Shown here: positions 1-6,637 of the stretch, in pieces
Numbering within the stretch: the first letter of the stretch is position 1
Layout: the number at the start of each line of letters is the position of its first letter
Source: Treponema sp. UBA6988
GTDB taxonomy: Bacteria > Spirochaetota > Spirochaetia > Treponematales > Treponemataceae
Direction: 5' to 3'
Length of the DNA: 13,894 nt
Assembly: GCA_002448445.1 (NCBI GenBank)
Contig: DJYC01000086.1
Location: 18,049-31,942, forward strand
Program-made: the position numbers and the translations under genes
The notes under the pieces: generated by a model
Told to the model about the DNA's origin: nothing
Database searches by the model: none
Seen by the model: the letters and a program-made list of their open reading frames with translations, nothing else

Positions 1-36
1 GCCCCTCCAATCCCTGCCGTGCTTCAATATGCAACC
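1..36 (-). repeat. Start of a dispersed modular hairpin repeat, running off the left edge
   Basis: Read on the minus strand, the first 24 bases carry the block AAGCACGGCAGGGATTG followed by GAGGGGC. The same block recurs at 7875-7896 and 11410-11433 (plus strand), with a shortened copy at 7806-7821 and a variant at 13809-13824. The repeat continues outside the window to the left. It is non-coding. See the larger copies at 7862-8157 and 11392-11770 for the full architecture. Confidence 0.75.
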
Positions 37-75
37 TACCCTCATCCCCAGTAAAGACTTCCGTCGTCCAATGCG

Positions 76-97
76 GTCCCTGAGGCTCTCGAAGGGC
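76..97. repeat. Variant copy of the CCCTGAG..CGAAGGG palindromic motif
   Basis: The sequence GGTCCCTGAGGCTCTCGAAG plus GGCC is a variant of the exact motif found at 161-179 and, inverted, at 8042-8060. Flanking GGTCCC/GGGCC lets the ends pair imperfectly. It lies in non-coding DNA. Confidence 0.6.
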
Positions 98-156
98 CGT
101 GCAAAATTGCCCCCGCCCATCCATGGGCTCTGTACTTATCGGCAAGTAAAAAAAAA

Positions 157-184
157 CGTTCCCTGAGCCTGTCGAAGGGAACCT
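157..184. repeat. CCCTGAGCCTGTCGAAGGG motif in a hairpin
   Basis: The 19-mer CCCTGAGCCTGTCGAAGGG (161-179) is extended by GTT on the left and AACC on the right, giving a GTTCCCT/AGGGAAC stem around a GC-rich loop. The exact reverse complement occurs at 8042-8060. I recall near-identical motifs as intergenic repeats in unrelated bacterial phyla; that recollection needs a database search. Confidence 0.7.
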
Positions 185-287
185 TACAAAAAAAAGCATT
201 CTTTAAACATCAAACTTCGGACTCTGAGCTGGTTTTCCCCCTCCAAATTAGGGGTCTAAGGGACTCCCTTAAAAAATCAGAAACCAT

Positions 288-316
288 TTGAAGTTTTTAC
301 CTTTTGATGTTAAACT
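288..316 (+). promoter_or_regulatory. Possible sigma-70 promoter for the zinc-ribbon/TPM operon
   Basis: TTGAAG (288-293) and TAAACT (311-316) are separated by 17 bp, upstream of the Shine-Dalgarno ATAGGAG (324-330) and ATG 339. The -10 box matches consensus at only four of six bases. The predicted leader would be about 15-20 nt. Confidence 0.4.
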
Positions 317-338
317 TTCACTTATAGGAGTTTATTTA

Positions 339-1439
339 ATGGCCAAGTTAAAAGAATACGAATGCCCGGCTTGCGGTGGCATGATGGAATTTAACGTAGC
401 AACCCAAAAACTTAGGTGCCCATACTGCGCAACAGAATTAGCCGCAGATGCCCTGGAAGACGAAGAAGAAAACCAGGAAGAACAATCAGACGGTTCTGCT
501 GGAGCTGCAGAAGATTCCTTTGCCGCATATTCCGGCAACTATACACAGGAAGAACTTGAACACCTTAAGGTTTATTCATGCAAGTCCTGCGGTGCAGAAA
601 TCGTTGCGGACGAAAACACCGCCGCAAGCAAATGCCCCTACTGCGGAAACAATGTTGTAATGACCGGACAGTTTGCTGGCGGAAAGAAACCCGACGGCGT
701 AATTCCCTTTAAGATTACAAAGGAAGAGGCCCAGAATATCTACAAGGAACACATAAAGACCCGCTGGCTTGCCCCAAAAATATTCAAGGACAACAGAAAG
801 ATAGATGAGATAAAGGGCGTTTACGTACCCTTCTACCTTGTAAGCGGAACAGCCTATTCCCATGTTCAGGGAAAGGGCTACCGCAACGGCCGCAGCTGGT
901 CAGACTCTCAGTACAATTATACGGAAACCCAGGAATACGACCTGGACCGCGACATAAGCCTGCCCGTAAAAGACCTTCCTTCCATCTGCACTGACAAGGC
1001 CAACAGCATCCTTATGGAATCCATAGAGCCCTTTGACACGAACGGACTAAAGCCCTATGCAGGCGGCTTCCTGGCAGGATTCTCTGCGGAAAAATACAAG
1101 GAAAGCTATGTCCAGCAGTGCCTCAGGCAGGCAGAAGAGCGCATGGCAACTTCTGCATATGAATCGGTGGTATCTTCAATCAACGAATATTCTTCAAAGA
1201 ACATTACGAGCCATTCGGAAAAGATTCACGGCCTTAGCCACAAGTACTGTCTGCTGCCGGTCTGGTTCTTTACCGAGCGCTATGCGGACAAGGCTTGGAA
1301 CGTCGTGATAAACGGCCAAACTGGAAAGGTTGCCGGAATCCTTCCCGAAGACAAAAAGAAATTCATTCTTTCCGTCCTTATAAAGGCTGTGATAATAGGT
1401 GCGGTTGCCTATGCCGTAAAATTCTTTCTTAAATTCTAG
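339..1439 (+). CDS. Double zinc-ribbon membrane protein, YdjG-like (TFIIB-type zinc ribbon family)
   Basis: A 366-residue protein. Two zinc ribbons are plain near the N-terminus: CPAC (9-12) with CPYC (27-30), and CKSC (81-84) with CPYC (99-102), joined by a very acidic linker (about 38-60). A central globular region follows, then a C-terminal hydrophobic helix (about 345-362) ending in KFFLKF, so the bulk is probably cytoplasmic and tail-anchored. Such proteins are often mislabelled as replication or PriA-like because of the ribbons. The neighbouring TPM protein recalls the Bacillus subtilis ydjG-ydjH pair, where YdjG and YdjH form a membrane complex that recruits the SPFH protein YdjI and PspA. 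Start: the frame is open back to an ATG at 288, but ATAGGAG eight bases before ATG 339 and the conserved-looking start MAKLKEY favour 339. Function here is inferred from family and context. Confidence 0.8.
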   Translation: MAKLKEYECPACGGMMEFNVATQKLRCPYCATELAADALEDEEENQEEQSDGSAGAAEDSFAAYSGNYTQEELEHLKVYSCKSCGAEIVADENTAASKCPYCGNNVVMTGQFAGGKKPDGVIPFKITKEEAQNIYKEHIKTRWLAPKIFKDNRKIDEIKGVYVPFYLVSGTAYSHVQGKGYRNGRSWSDSQYNYTETQEYDLDRDISLPVKDLPSICTDKANSILMESIEPFDTNGLKPYAGGFLAGFSAEKYKESYVQQCLRQAEERMATSAYESVVSSINEYSSKNITSHSEKIHGLSHKYCLLPVWFFTERYADKAWNVVINGQTGKVAGILPEDKKKFILSVLIKAVIIGAVAYAVKFFLKF

Positions 1440-1468
1440 CGTAAGATGCTATACCGGAGAATTCAATT

Positions 1469-2368
1469 ATGAAGAAACTTTTTAACATACTTTGCATATT
1501 ATTTTTTGCCTCCTTTGTACTGCTGCCTCTTTCTGCCCAGGCGGAGAATGACGGCATTGTGGAAGTGACTCAGGATGAAGGACTTGGAAACGGGTCTGGC
1601 GGCACGGCTTCTTCGAAGGCTCTCGTCGTGGACGATGCGGGGCTTCTTTCCCCATCTCAGGCTGAGGCTTTGCAGCAGAAACTTGCCTCTGTAAGCGCCC
1701 GCTACAATTGTGATGTAGTTTTGGTAACAAAGGCGGACATTGCAGGAACAAACGTCACGGCCTATGCAGACGACTATTTTGACAACAATTCCTACGGCCA
1801 GGGCTCTGAAAATGAAGGAATCCTCTTTCTCATTACAATGGCTGAGCGTGAATGGGCCATTTCCACAAGCGGCCATGACACGATTACGATTTTCTCCGAC
1901 TGGCGGCAGAACCAGATAAGCGGAAAAATGATTCCCTTCCTAAAGTCCGGAGACTATGCAGGCGCATTCAATGCCTATGCCCAAAGCTGCGAATACTATC
2001 TTTCTCGGGGGCTTCCTTCCGACGAGACTCTTACAAACGAAGAAAACGGCTATGCTGGCGAAAGGGAAGAAAAAGGCCCTTTAGATCCAGTCTGGGGCTT
2101 CATTTCAGGTCTCATCGGTTTGATTTCGTCATGGCTTGGAACTTCGGCCAAGAGAAGCAAGTACCGCACTGTCTTTGAAAAAACAACTGCAGCAGGCTAC
2201 GAGCGTCTTGCAGCTTCTTCCGGCAACAATGCAGACCGCTTTGTCCGCACCTTTACCACAAGGACTGCCCGCCCCACAGAACGCACAGTCTCAAGCGGTT
2301 ATTCCCACTCATCCACCCATACAAGCTCTTCCGGCCACACCCACGGCGGCAGCCACGGCTCCTTCTAA
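1469..2368 (+). CDS. TPM-domain membrane protein, YdjH-like
   Basis: 299 residues. Signal peptide or signal anchor at 1-25 (lysines, long hydrophobic core, then SAQA). A TPM domain (the extracytoplasmic fold named after TLP18.3, Psb32 and MOLO-1) covers about 50-180, with VVDDAGLLS at the start and EGILFLI at 117-123. A hydrophobic segment at about 206-224 probably crosses the membrane, followed by a basic cytoplasmic stretch and a Ser/Gly/His-rich tail ending HGGSHGSF, a tail style usual in this family. It begins 29 bp after the zinc-ribbon gene, with CGGAGA (1455-1460) as ribosome binding site, so the two form one operon. By analogy with YdjG/YdjH it should form a complex with its neighbour. 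No SPFH (YdjI-like) or PspA gene follows, which is unusual for that set. Codon use matches the host, unlike the next gene. Confidence 0.82.
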   Translation: MKKLFNILCILFFASFVLLPLSAQAENDGIVEVTQDEGLGNGSGGTASSKALVVDDAGLLSPSQAEALQQKLASVSARYNCDVVLVTKADIAGTNVTAYADDYFDNNSYGQGSENEGILFLITMAEREWAISTSGHDTITIFSDWRQNQISGKMIPFLKSGDYAGAFNAYAQSCEYYLSRGLPSDETLTNEENGYAGEREEKGPLDPVWGFISGLIGLISSWLGTSAKRSKYRTVFEKTTAAGYERLAASSGNNADRFVRTFTTRTARPTERTVSSGYSHSSTHTSSSGHTHGGSHGSF

Positions 2369-2389
2369 AAAAATTAATTGACACAAATC

Positions 2390-2424
2390 TTCCCCGCAGC
2401 AAAAAAACTGTCGGGGAAATTTTT
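2390..2424 (+). terminator. Intrinsic terminator after the zinc-ribbon/TPM operon
   Basis: TTCCCCG (2390-2396) pairs with CGGGGAA (2412-2418); the adjoining CAG/CTG can extend the stem past a bulge. A run of five T follows (2420-2424). It sits 21 bp after the TPM stop codon and just upstream of the cassette boundary, so the operon probably does not read into the cassette. Confidence 0.8.
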
Positions 2425-2449
2425 GCCAAAAAGCTAAAAAATTAAAAGG

Positions 2450-2455
2450 TAAAAT
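2450..2455 (+). promoter_or_regulatory. Candidate -10 box just outside the cassette boundary
   Basis: TAAAAT (2450-2455) ends two bases before the GTTATGC core at 2458. It is a good -10 hexamer, but no clear -35 lies 16-18 bp upstream; the nearest TTGCCA (2423-2428) is 21 bp away. It could supply host-side transcription to the inserted cassette. Confidence 0.25.
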
Positions 2456-2458
2456 ATG

Positions 2459-4716
2459 TTATGCTCACAGCCCACTGGGTTGGAAGATTTAGAATGAGGA
2501 AAATAAAAATGGAAATAGAACCTGGTAGAATAATAAATGACTTTATAGAACCAAATAAAAAACAATATACAATTCCTGTGTATCAGCGAAATTATGAATG
2601 GTCAAATGAACAATGTGTAAAATTGTTCCAAGATATTGTACAGGCATATAAAAGCGATAAAACTCATTTTTGTGGATCTGTAGTATATGCATATTTAAAA
2701 GAAGAACATAACATTTCTTATTATGTTCTAATCGATGGTCAGCAACGTATTACAACAGTTTATCTGTTATTAAAGGCTATGCGTGATTTAGCGGAATCAG
2801 CTGGAACAAAAGAGCTAATCGATGAAGCATTATATAATGTTGATAAATTTGATACATATGATGTTACACAGCAAAGTAAGTTAAAACTAAAGCCAGTAGA
2901 AAGTGATAATAGTCAATTGTATCTACTCATGGAAGAAAAATATGAAAAAGTCGATAAATCTACTGGTATTTGGAAAAATTATGAATTATTTTCAAAACTG
3001 ATAAAAGAAGAACAATTAAAAGGTTTGACTGTAAAAGAAATTTATAAAGGGCTTGAAAAACTTTTATGTGCAAAGATAAAGCTTGGTATTGATGATAATG
3101 CACAAGAAATTTTTGAGAGAATTAATTCTACAGGTGTACCATTAAATCTATCCGACAAAATTAGAAATTTTGTTCTAATGACCGATGTAAATCAAGATAA
3201 GCTATATAAAGATTATTGGCTCGAAATTGAAAATCTGATTGACAAAAAACAAATGCCGAGCTTTTTTCAGGATTATCTAAATTTGAAAATTGATGGTTTT
3301 GCAAAAGAAACAACAGCATATGATATTTTTAAGAAAGTATATCGAGAGAATAATTATACAAATGAAACAATGCTTCAAGAATTATTTCATTATGCAAAAA
3401 TTTATCATGTATTCCTTTATGGAGATAAACAAAGATATAACGATTTTACAAATATAACTTTGGATGGTTTAAGAAAACTTAAACAAACTACAGTTTTTCT
3501 ATTTCTATTCAATGTTTTTGATGATTATGAAAAAAAAATAATTTCAGAAATAGAGTTGGACAAGGTGCTTGCATTTCTTCTTAGTTATAGTATTCGTCGT
3601 TTAATTTGTGATGTTGCTTCCAATTCATTACGAGGTTTGTATAAAACTTTGTATTCTCGAATTTTCTCAAAACAAAGTAATAAAGAGCATTATTATGACT
3701 CTATTGTTTCCTTCATGTTGCAGTTATCTACCAATGATTCAGTTCGAAATGATACAATGTTTAAGCAAGCTTTAATTGATAATAATCTTTATCGAAAAAA
3801 TGCTTTATGTAAGTATCTGTTAGCGAGCATAGAAAATCAAGGAAAGGAAGCGCTTGAGATAGAAACAAATAATTTGACAATTGAACATATTTTACCTCAA
3901 AACAAGAATTTATCTGTAGAATGGCAAGAAATGTTAGGAGAAAACTGGGAATTCGATAAAGAGAAATACCAGCATACGCTAGGAAATTTAACTTTAACCG
4001 GATATAACAGTGAACTTGGAGATAGACCGTTTTCAGAAAAACTCGAGTTGTTAGATAGCAAAAATACAAAAGTTGTTACATTGTACAAAGATGTGAAAGA
4101 ATGTAAAGAGTGGAATGTAGATGCAATAGTAAATCGTGCTAACATTTTATCAGATATTATCCTTAACCTTTTTCCAATAGAACAGCCAAAAGTGAAAATT
4201 TCATTCAGTTCTCCAGGCTATCAAGAATTTACTTGTGAAAATCCAGATAATGCAGAGTATAAGAAACCTAATTACTATTTATTGCAGGGCGAAAAAATCA
4301 ATTGTAATAGTTTTGCATCGATGCTCATATCATTAAGCAAGAGATTGTATGATCAAGATAGTAGTATTTTAGAAAAACTTGCTAAAGAAAATATACATCT
4401 TATTGAAGGAAAGTATGCAACATTTTCTTATGACAGAAATCAAGTAAATGAAGATACGCAAATTGGAGATACCGAAATATATATAAGTCATAATTACAAT
4501 TCTCCAAAACTTGTAAAAATAATATCTCAATTACTTGATTATTATGAGATAGAACAGAGTGATTTTGTATATAGTGCATGTAGTACAGATATGAAAGAAA
4601 ATAAAGCATAACATGTTTTTCAAAGCCGACAAAACTTTGTCACAAAAGTTGCTCTTCGTGGCTTTGCGCCAATTTTGCACAATGCGCAAAACCGTTTTTG
4701 CGGTTTAAAACACTAG
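2459..4716 (+). mobile_element. Integron gene cassette carrying a GmrSD-type nuclease
   Basis: The segment is bounded by identical cores GTTATGC at 2458-2464 and 4716-4722. Taking the usual cut G^TT, the cassette is 2258 bp. It contains one gene in the same direction as the cores, a short 5' leader and a terminal palindrome (4606-4722) with R''-like GCATAAC and R'-like GTTATGC, which is the standard layout of an integron cassette. The gene's stop codon TAA lies inside the R''-like box, also typical. The cassette is far more AT-rich than its neighbours. No integrase gene is present, and no attC-like left arm lies upstream of 2458, so the cassette sits either at a secondary site or in an array whose integrase is elsewhere. 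Recognition is by eye; a covariance-model search for attC would settle it. Confidence 0.75.
2509..4611 (+). CDS. GmrSD-family (DUF262-DUF1524) restriction nuclease, cassette-borne
   Basis: 700 residues from ATG 2509. The N-terminal DUF262 (ParB/sulfiredoxin-like, GmrS) domain shows IPVYQRNYEW (22-31), DGQQR (76-80) and FERINSTG (202-209). The C-terminal DUF1524 (GmrD, His-Me finger) domain shows EHILP with H460, then LGNLTLTGYN with N493 and N500. A further region of about 140 residues follows. In characterised members the first domain binds and hydrolyses nucleotides and the second cuts DNA. Relatives restrict phages with modified DNA (GmrSD type IV) or partner phosphorothioation systems (SspE), so a stand-alone defence nuclease is the likely role; the target cannot be told from sequence. 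Start: the frame also opens at 2461, but that ATG is part of the recombination core GTTATGC, and GAGGAAA (2497-2502) is well placed for 2509; ATG 2494 is possible. Codon use is strongly AT-biased, unlike both sides, indicating recent acquisition. Confidence 0.88.
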   Translation: MEIEPGRIINDFIEPNKKQYTIPVYQRNYEWSNEQCVKLFQDIVQAYKSDKTHFCGSVVYAYLKEEHNISYYVLIDGQQRITTVYLLLKAMRDLAESAGTKELIDEALYNVDKFDTYDVTQQSKLKLKPVESDNSQLYLLMEEKYEKVDKSTGIWKNYELFSKLIKEEQLKGLTVKEIYKGLEKLLCAKIKLGIDDNAQEIFERINSTGVPLNLSDKIRNFVLMTDVNQDKLYKDYWLEIENLIDKKQMPSFFQDYLNLKIDGFAKETTAYDIFKKVYRENNYTNETMLQELFHYAKIYHVFLYGDKQRYNDFTNITLDGLRKLKQTTVFLFLFNVFDDYEKKIISEIELDKVLAFLLSYSIRRLICDVASNSLRGLYKTLYSRIFSKQSNKEHYYDSIVSFMLQLSTNDSVRNDTMFKQALIDNNLYRKNALCKYLLASIENQGKEALEIETNNLTIEHILPQNKNLSVEWQEMLGENWEFDKEKYQHTLGNLTLTGYNSELGDRPFSEKLELLDSKNTKVVTLYKDVKECKEWNVDAIVNRANILSDIILNLFPIEQPKVKISFSSPGYQEFTCENPDNAEYKKPNYYLLQGEKINCNSFASMLISLSKRLYDQDSSILEKLAKENIHLIEGKYATFSYDRNQVNEDTQIGDTEIYISHNYNSPKLVKIISQLLDYYEIEQSDFVYSACSTDMKENKA

Positions 4717-4722
4717 TTATGC
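4606..4722 (+). other. attC-like recombination site (integron)
   Basis: GCATAAC (4606-4612) and GTTATGC (4716-4722) are perfect inverted repeats 117 bp apart edge to edge. Inside them lies a second pair: AAA-G-CCG (4622-4628) against CGGTTT (4701-4706), where G4625 has no partner. One extrahelical base in the L'' arm next to a GCCGAC-like box is the signature by which IntI recognises the folded bottom strand. A 9-nt spacer on each side separates the inner and outer boxes. The central part is imperfectly palindromic (CAAAAC, TTTGTC and GTTTTTG, GTGCAAAA segments). The layout matches attC as defined for chromosomal integrons; length is within the known range. Confidence 0.75.
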
Positions 4723-4774
4723 AGACGCCCGCACTGGGGCACTTGAGAATTGAAGTCTTAACAAAGGATTATAA
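4717..4774 (+). other. Possible head of a second, decayed integron cassette
   Basis: After the core at 4716-4722 comes GCCCGCACTGGGGC (4727-4740), able to form a GCCC/GGGC hairpin. The cassette upstream has a similar leader after its own core, GCCCACTGGG (2470-2479). Shared leader hairpins next to the core suggest that the DNA after 4716 is also cassette-derived. No second attC follows, so it is truncated or diverged. Confidence 0.35.
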
Positions 4775-4984
4775 AAAATAGCCGCGTATCAAGGCGGTAA
4801 AAAGTATTCGCAGAGTAAAGTCTGCAACGACGACAAAATTCCTGTTGATGAAAATCATTATTATCTTAAGTTTACAAACGCAAAATCAGAATTAATCTAT
4901 CACATAAGATACAGCTTTAGACTAGGAAGTTACGGCCGTGTTATTTATCACAATCTCTTATTTGTGGACTTGATGGGGGATTAG
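4775..4984 (+). pseudogene. Start-less coding remnant, unrecognised protein
   Basis: A frame of 69 codons opens after TAA 4772-4774 and ends at TAG 4982-4984, with no ATG until three codons from the end. The translation begins AYQGGKKYSQSKVCNDDK and ends VIYHNLLFVDLMGD; it has the composition of a real protein C-terminus. I do not recognise the family. It is probably the 3' part of a gene cut off at its left end, perhaps inside a decayed cassette. Use of a rare start codon such as ATA cannot be excluded, but no ribosome binding site is visible. Confidence 0.45.
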
Positions 4985-5002
4985 AGTGGCAAGATATTAT
5001 TG

Positions 5003-5030
5003 TTGTGCAAGTTCCAAAAGCCGCTATAAT
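5003..5030 (+). promoter_or_regulatory. Likely promoter of the SH3-domain gene
   Basis: TTGTGC (5003-5008) and a perfect TATAAT (5025-5030), 16 bp apart, precede a GAGG ribosome binding site (5037-5040) and ATG 5046. The predicted leader is only about 8-10 nt. Confidence 0.5.
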
Positions 5031-5045
5031 TCTTTTGAGGTTTGT

Positions 5046-5697
5046 ATGAAAAAGTATTGTTTTGTTCTTGCAGTTTTTTTAGCTGCTGCTTTTGCTTGCT
5101 TTGCCCAAGGCTATAAGTATGTGGATGCTTCGTCTGGATTGCGCGTCCGTGACAGTGCAAGTTTGAGCGCAAAGAAGATTGGCGTAGTTTACGGCAGGAT
5201 GGACTGATGCGGATTTAAAAATCTATTTGACCCGCTTTGCCTGGATTTATAACGGATTCCGTTTTATGAATTTTGAGGCAAACGGAAAATACGAATCAGC
5301 TCTTATGGAATCTTCACTTGGTGGCGACGGAACATTTTCTCTTTCAATGAAAGACAAAAAGATAATTGTAAAAGTTTCCTATGGTGATGATTCTGACGAA
5401 TGGACAGATATAAAAACAGAAGTTTACGAGATTGTATCCATTTTAGAAGACAAACTTTGCCTTAAACATGATGGTGAAAATCTTGAGCTTTATCCAGCAA
5501 TTTTTTCGCACGACTATTTTTACTACAGCCTTTGTAACAGCAATGCTTCCGTCTCAGCCTCATTATATCTTAAAAGCTACAATGCACTCTTCTACGAATG
5601 GAGCCGCGACTACATAGTTAACGAGTTGAGCAAAAAAATGGAATTCAACGAAGTCTTTTACAAGAACATGAGCCTTATGGGAATCGAACTTGAATAG
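5046..5697 (+). pseudogene. SH3-domain secreted protein gene with internal deletion and frameshift
   Basis: The first piece starts MKKYCFVLAVFLAAAFACFAQ, a signal peptide whose cysteine may make it a lipoprotein, and enters a bacterial SH3 (SH3b) domain with YVDASSGLRVRDSASLSAKK. It stops at TGA 5205-5207 after VVYGRMD. A different frame, open from 5188, carries on as WTDADLKIYLTRFAWIY and runs 160 residues to TAG 5695-5697. Treponeme proteins of this type usually have a complete SH3 domain before a WTxADL-like segment, so most of the domain's second half seems to be lost and the frame shifted around 5195-5203. The second piece could in theory restart at TTG 5227, but it has no ribosome binding site. 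GAGG at 5037-5040 supports ATG 5046. The gene converges on the minus-strand operon, 10 bp away. The family link is from memory; the deletion size is not measurable here. Confidence 0.65.
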
Positions 5698-5707
5698 CCC
5701 TGATGCT

Positions 5708-6625
5708 TTAGTTTACGTCCAGATTGTATGTAACGCTCTGGGCGGAATTGAGCATGTCCACAACAGTAACCGAAAGCCCAACATGTCCATAAGGAAGTGA
5801 AATCTTTCCAAGAAGCAGCCTTGTGTCGTCTGGGTACATAAGCTCTACCGGGTAGTTGTTGTTGCCTGTAATGCAAAGCCTGCCGTTGTATTCTTTTAAA
5901 GTGTCGTAAGAAATGCGCTCGACCGTTGCGCCGTTTATTGCAACTATTGTCCTGAACGGAACTGCCGTTGCGTCGCGGGTCTTGTAGATGTAGTAGGTTC
6001 CAGCCTTTAGGTTTCTCTCATTAACAAGGTAGTGGGTGGTTCCCTTTTCGTCATCAAGGGTGATGTAGCCCATGCTTACGGGAAGTTCTGCACCAATCTT
6101 TGGCATGAGCATTCTTGGGTTGATTGAAATACCGCTCTTTGTGTCCAGCACCTGGAATTCGAGGCAGCTTTCCCCTTCCTGCCAGCCTGAGTTTCCGCTT
6201 GTGCCGAGTGGAGTTCCTGTAGAAACAAAGGATGATGCGCCAAGGGATGCCGGAATTGATTCTTCGTCAAGGTTTGCGTAAATTGTTACCCTCTGGTCGC
6301 TGTGGCCAATTATTACCGCATTGCCAAGAGTTGACTCGAACCAGCCGTAGTCTTCCGTGTGGTCGTCTATTACTGCCAGTATGTCTCCGGGGTCGGCCGT
6401 CTTAACTTCTGAATTGTCCTTAAAGATAAGGGAAGAACTTATTGTGCCACCCCTAAGCTGACCAAAGTATGAATGAAAGGTGTCCGAGTTGGTCTGTGCC
6501 TGTGGCCAGCTGAATGCAAATAGTGCAGCCGCTGTGCCAAGGAGTGTTACCGCAAGGGTTCCTGCCACAAGGTATTTCTTTTTGTTAAGTGCTAATTTTT
6601 TTCCAAAGCCAAAGTCTTTCTTCAT
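5708..6625 (-). CDS. Membrane-anchored M23/LytM-fold protein lacking peptidase residues
   Basis: 305 residues. A basic N-terminus and one membrane helix (about 19-38) leave the rest outside the membrane. Residues about 78-175 follow the LytM/M23 pattern: GNAVIIGHSDQRVTIYANLD (101-120), a GTPLGTSGNSG turn (137-147), and SCLEFQVLD (153-161) followed by INPRMLMP. In active enzymes the corresponding sites read YxHL and HLHFE, and an HxxxD zinc motif lies upstream. Here the first is YANL, the second CLEFQ, and no HxxxD is seen, so zinc binding and catalysis should be lost. Inactive LytM proteins such as EnvC and NlpD activate cell-wall amidases, a reasonable analogy but not shown here. A C-terminal domain of about 125 residues is unrecognised. 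It starts 12 bp after the propeller gene with an AGGGGG-type ribosome binding site (6634-6639) that overlaps that gene's stop codon, implying co-translation. Confidence 0.78.
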   Translation of the reverse strand: MKKDFGFGKKLALNKKKYLVAGTLAVTLLGTAAALFAFSWPQAQTNSDTFHSYFGQLRGGTISSSLIFKDNSEVKTADPGDILAVIDDHTEDYGWFESTLGNAVIIGHSDQRVTIYANLDEESIPASLGASSFVSTGTPLGTSGNSGWQEGESCLEFQVLDTKSGISINPRMLMPKIGAELPVSMGYITLDDEKGTTHYLVNERNLKAGTYYIYKTRDATAVPFRTIVAINGATVERISYDTLKEYNGRLCITGNNNYPVELMYPDDTRLLLGKISLPYGHVGLSVTVVDMLNSAQSVTYNLDVN

Positions 6626-6637
6626 TTTTACTGCCCC

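Larger units (their letters stand above)
37..338. other. Intergenic stretch with small palindromes, no gene
   Basis: No convincing coding frame is visible. It holds a perfect hairpin GCCCAT-CC-ATGGGC (115-128), two copies of the CCCTGAG...CGAAGGG motif (annotated separately), a short AAGGG/CCCTT palindrome near 268-280, and the presumed promoter and ribosome binding site of the zinc-ribbon gene downstream. Confidence 0.6.

Noticed and set aside
288..338. Upstream ATG for the zinc-ribbon gene
   Set aside because: It overlaps the proposed -35 box and has no ribosome binding site, while ATAGGAG is ideally placed for ATG 339.
2390..2424. Hairpin upstream of the cassette considered as part of a left attC
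   Set aside because: It has a T run and a normal terminator shape, and no GCATAAC-like arm faces the core at 2458. It is better explained as the terminator of the TPM operon.
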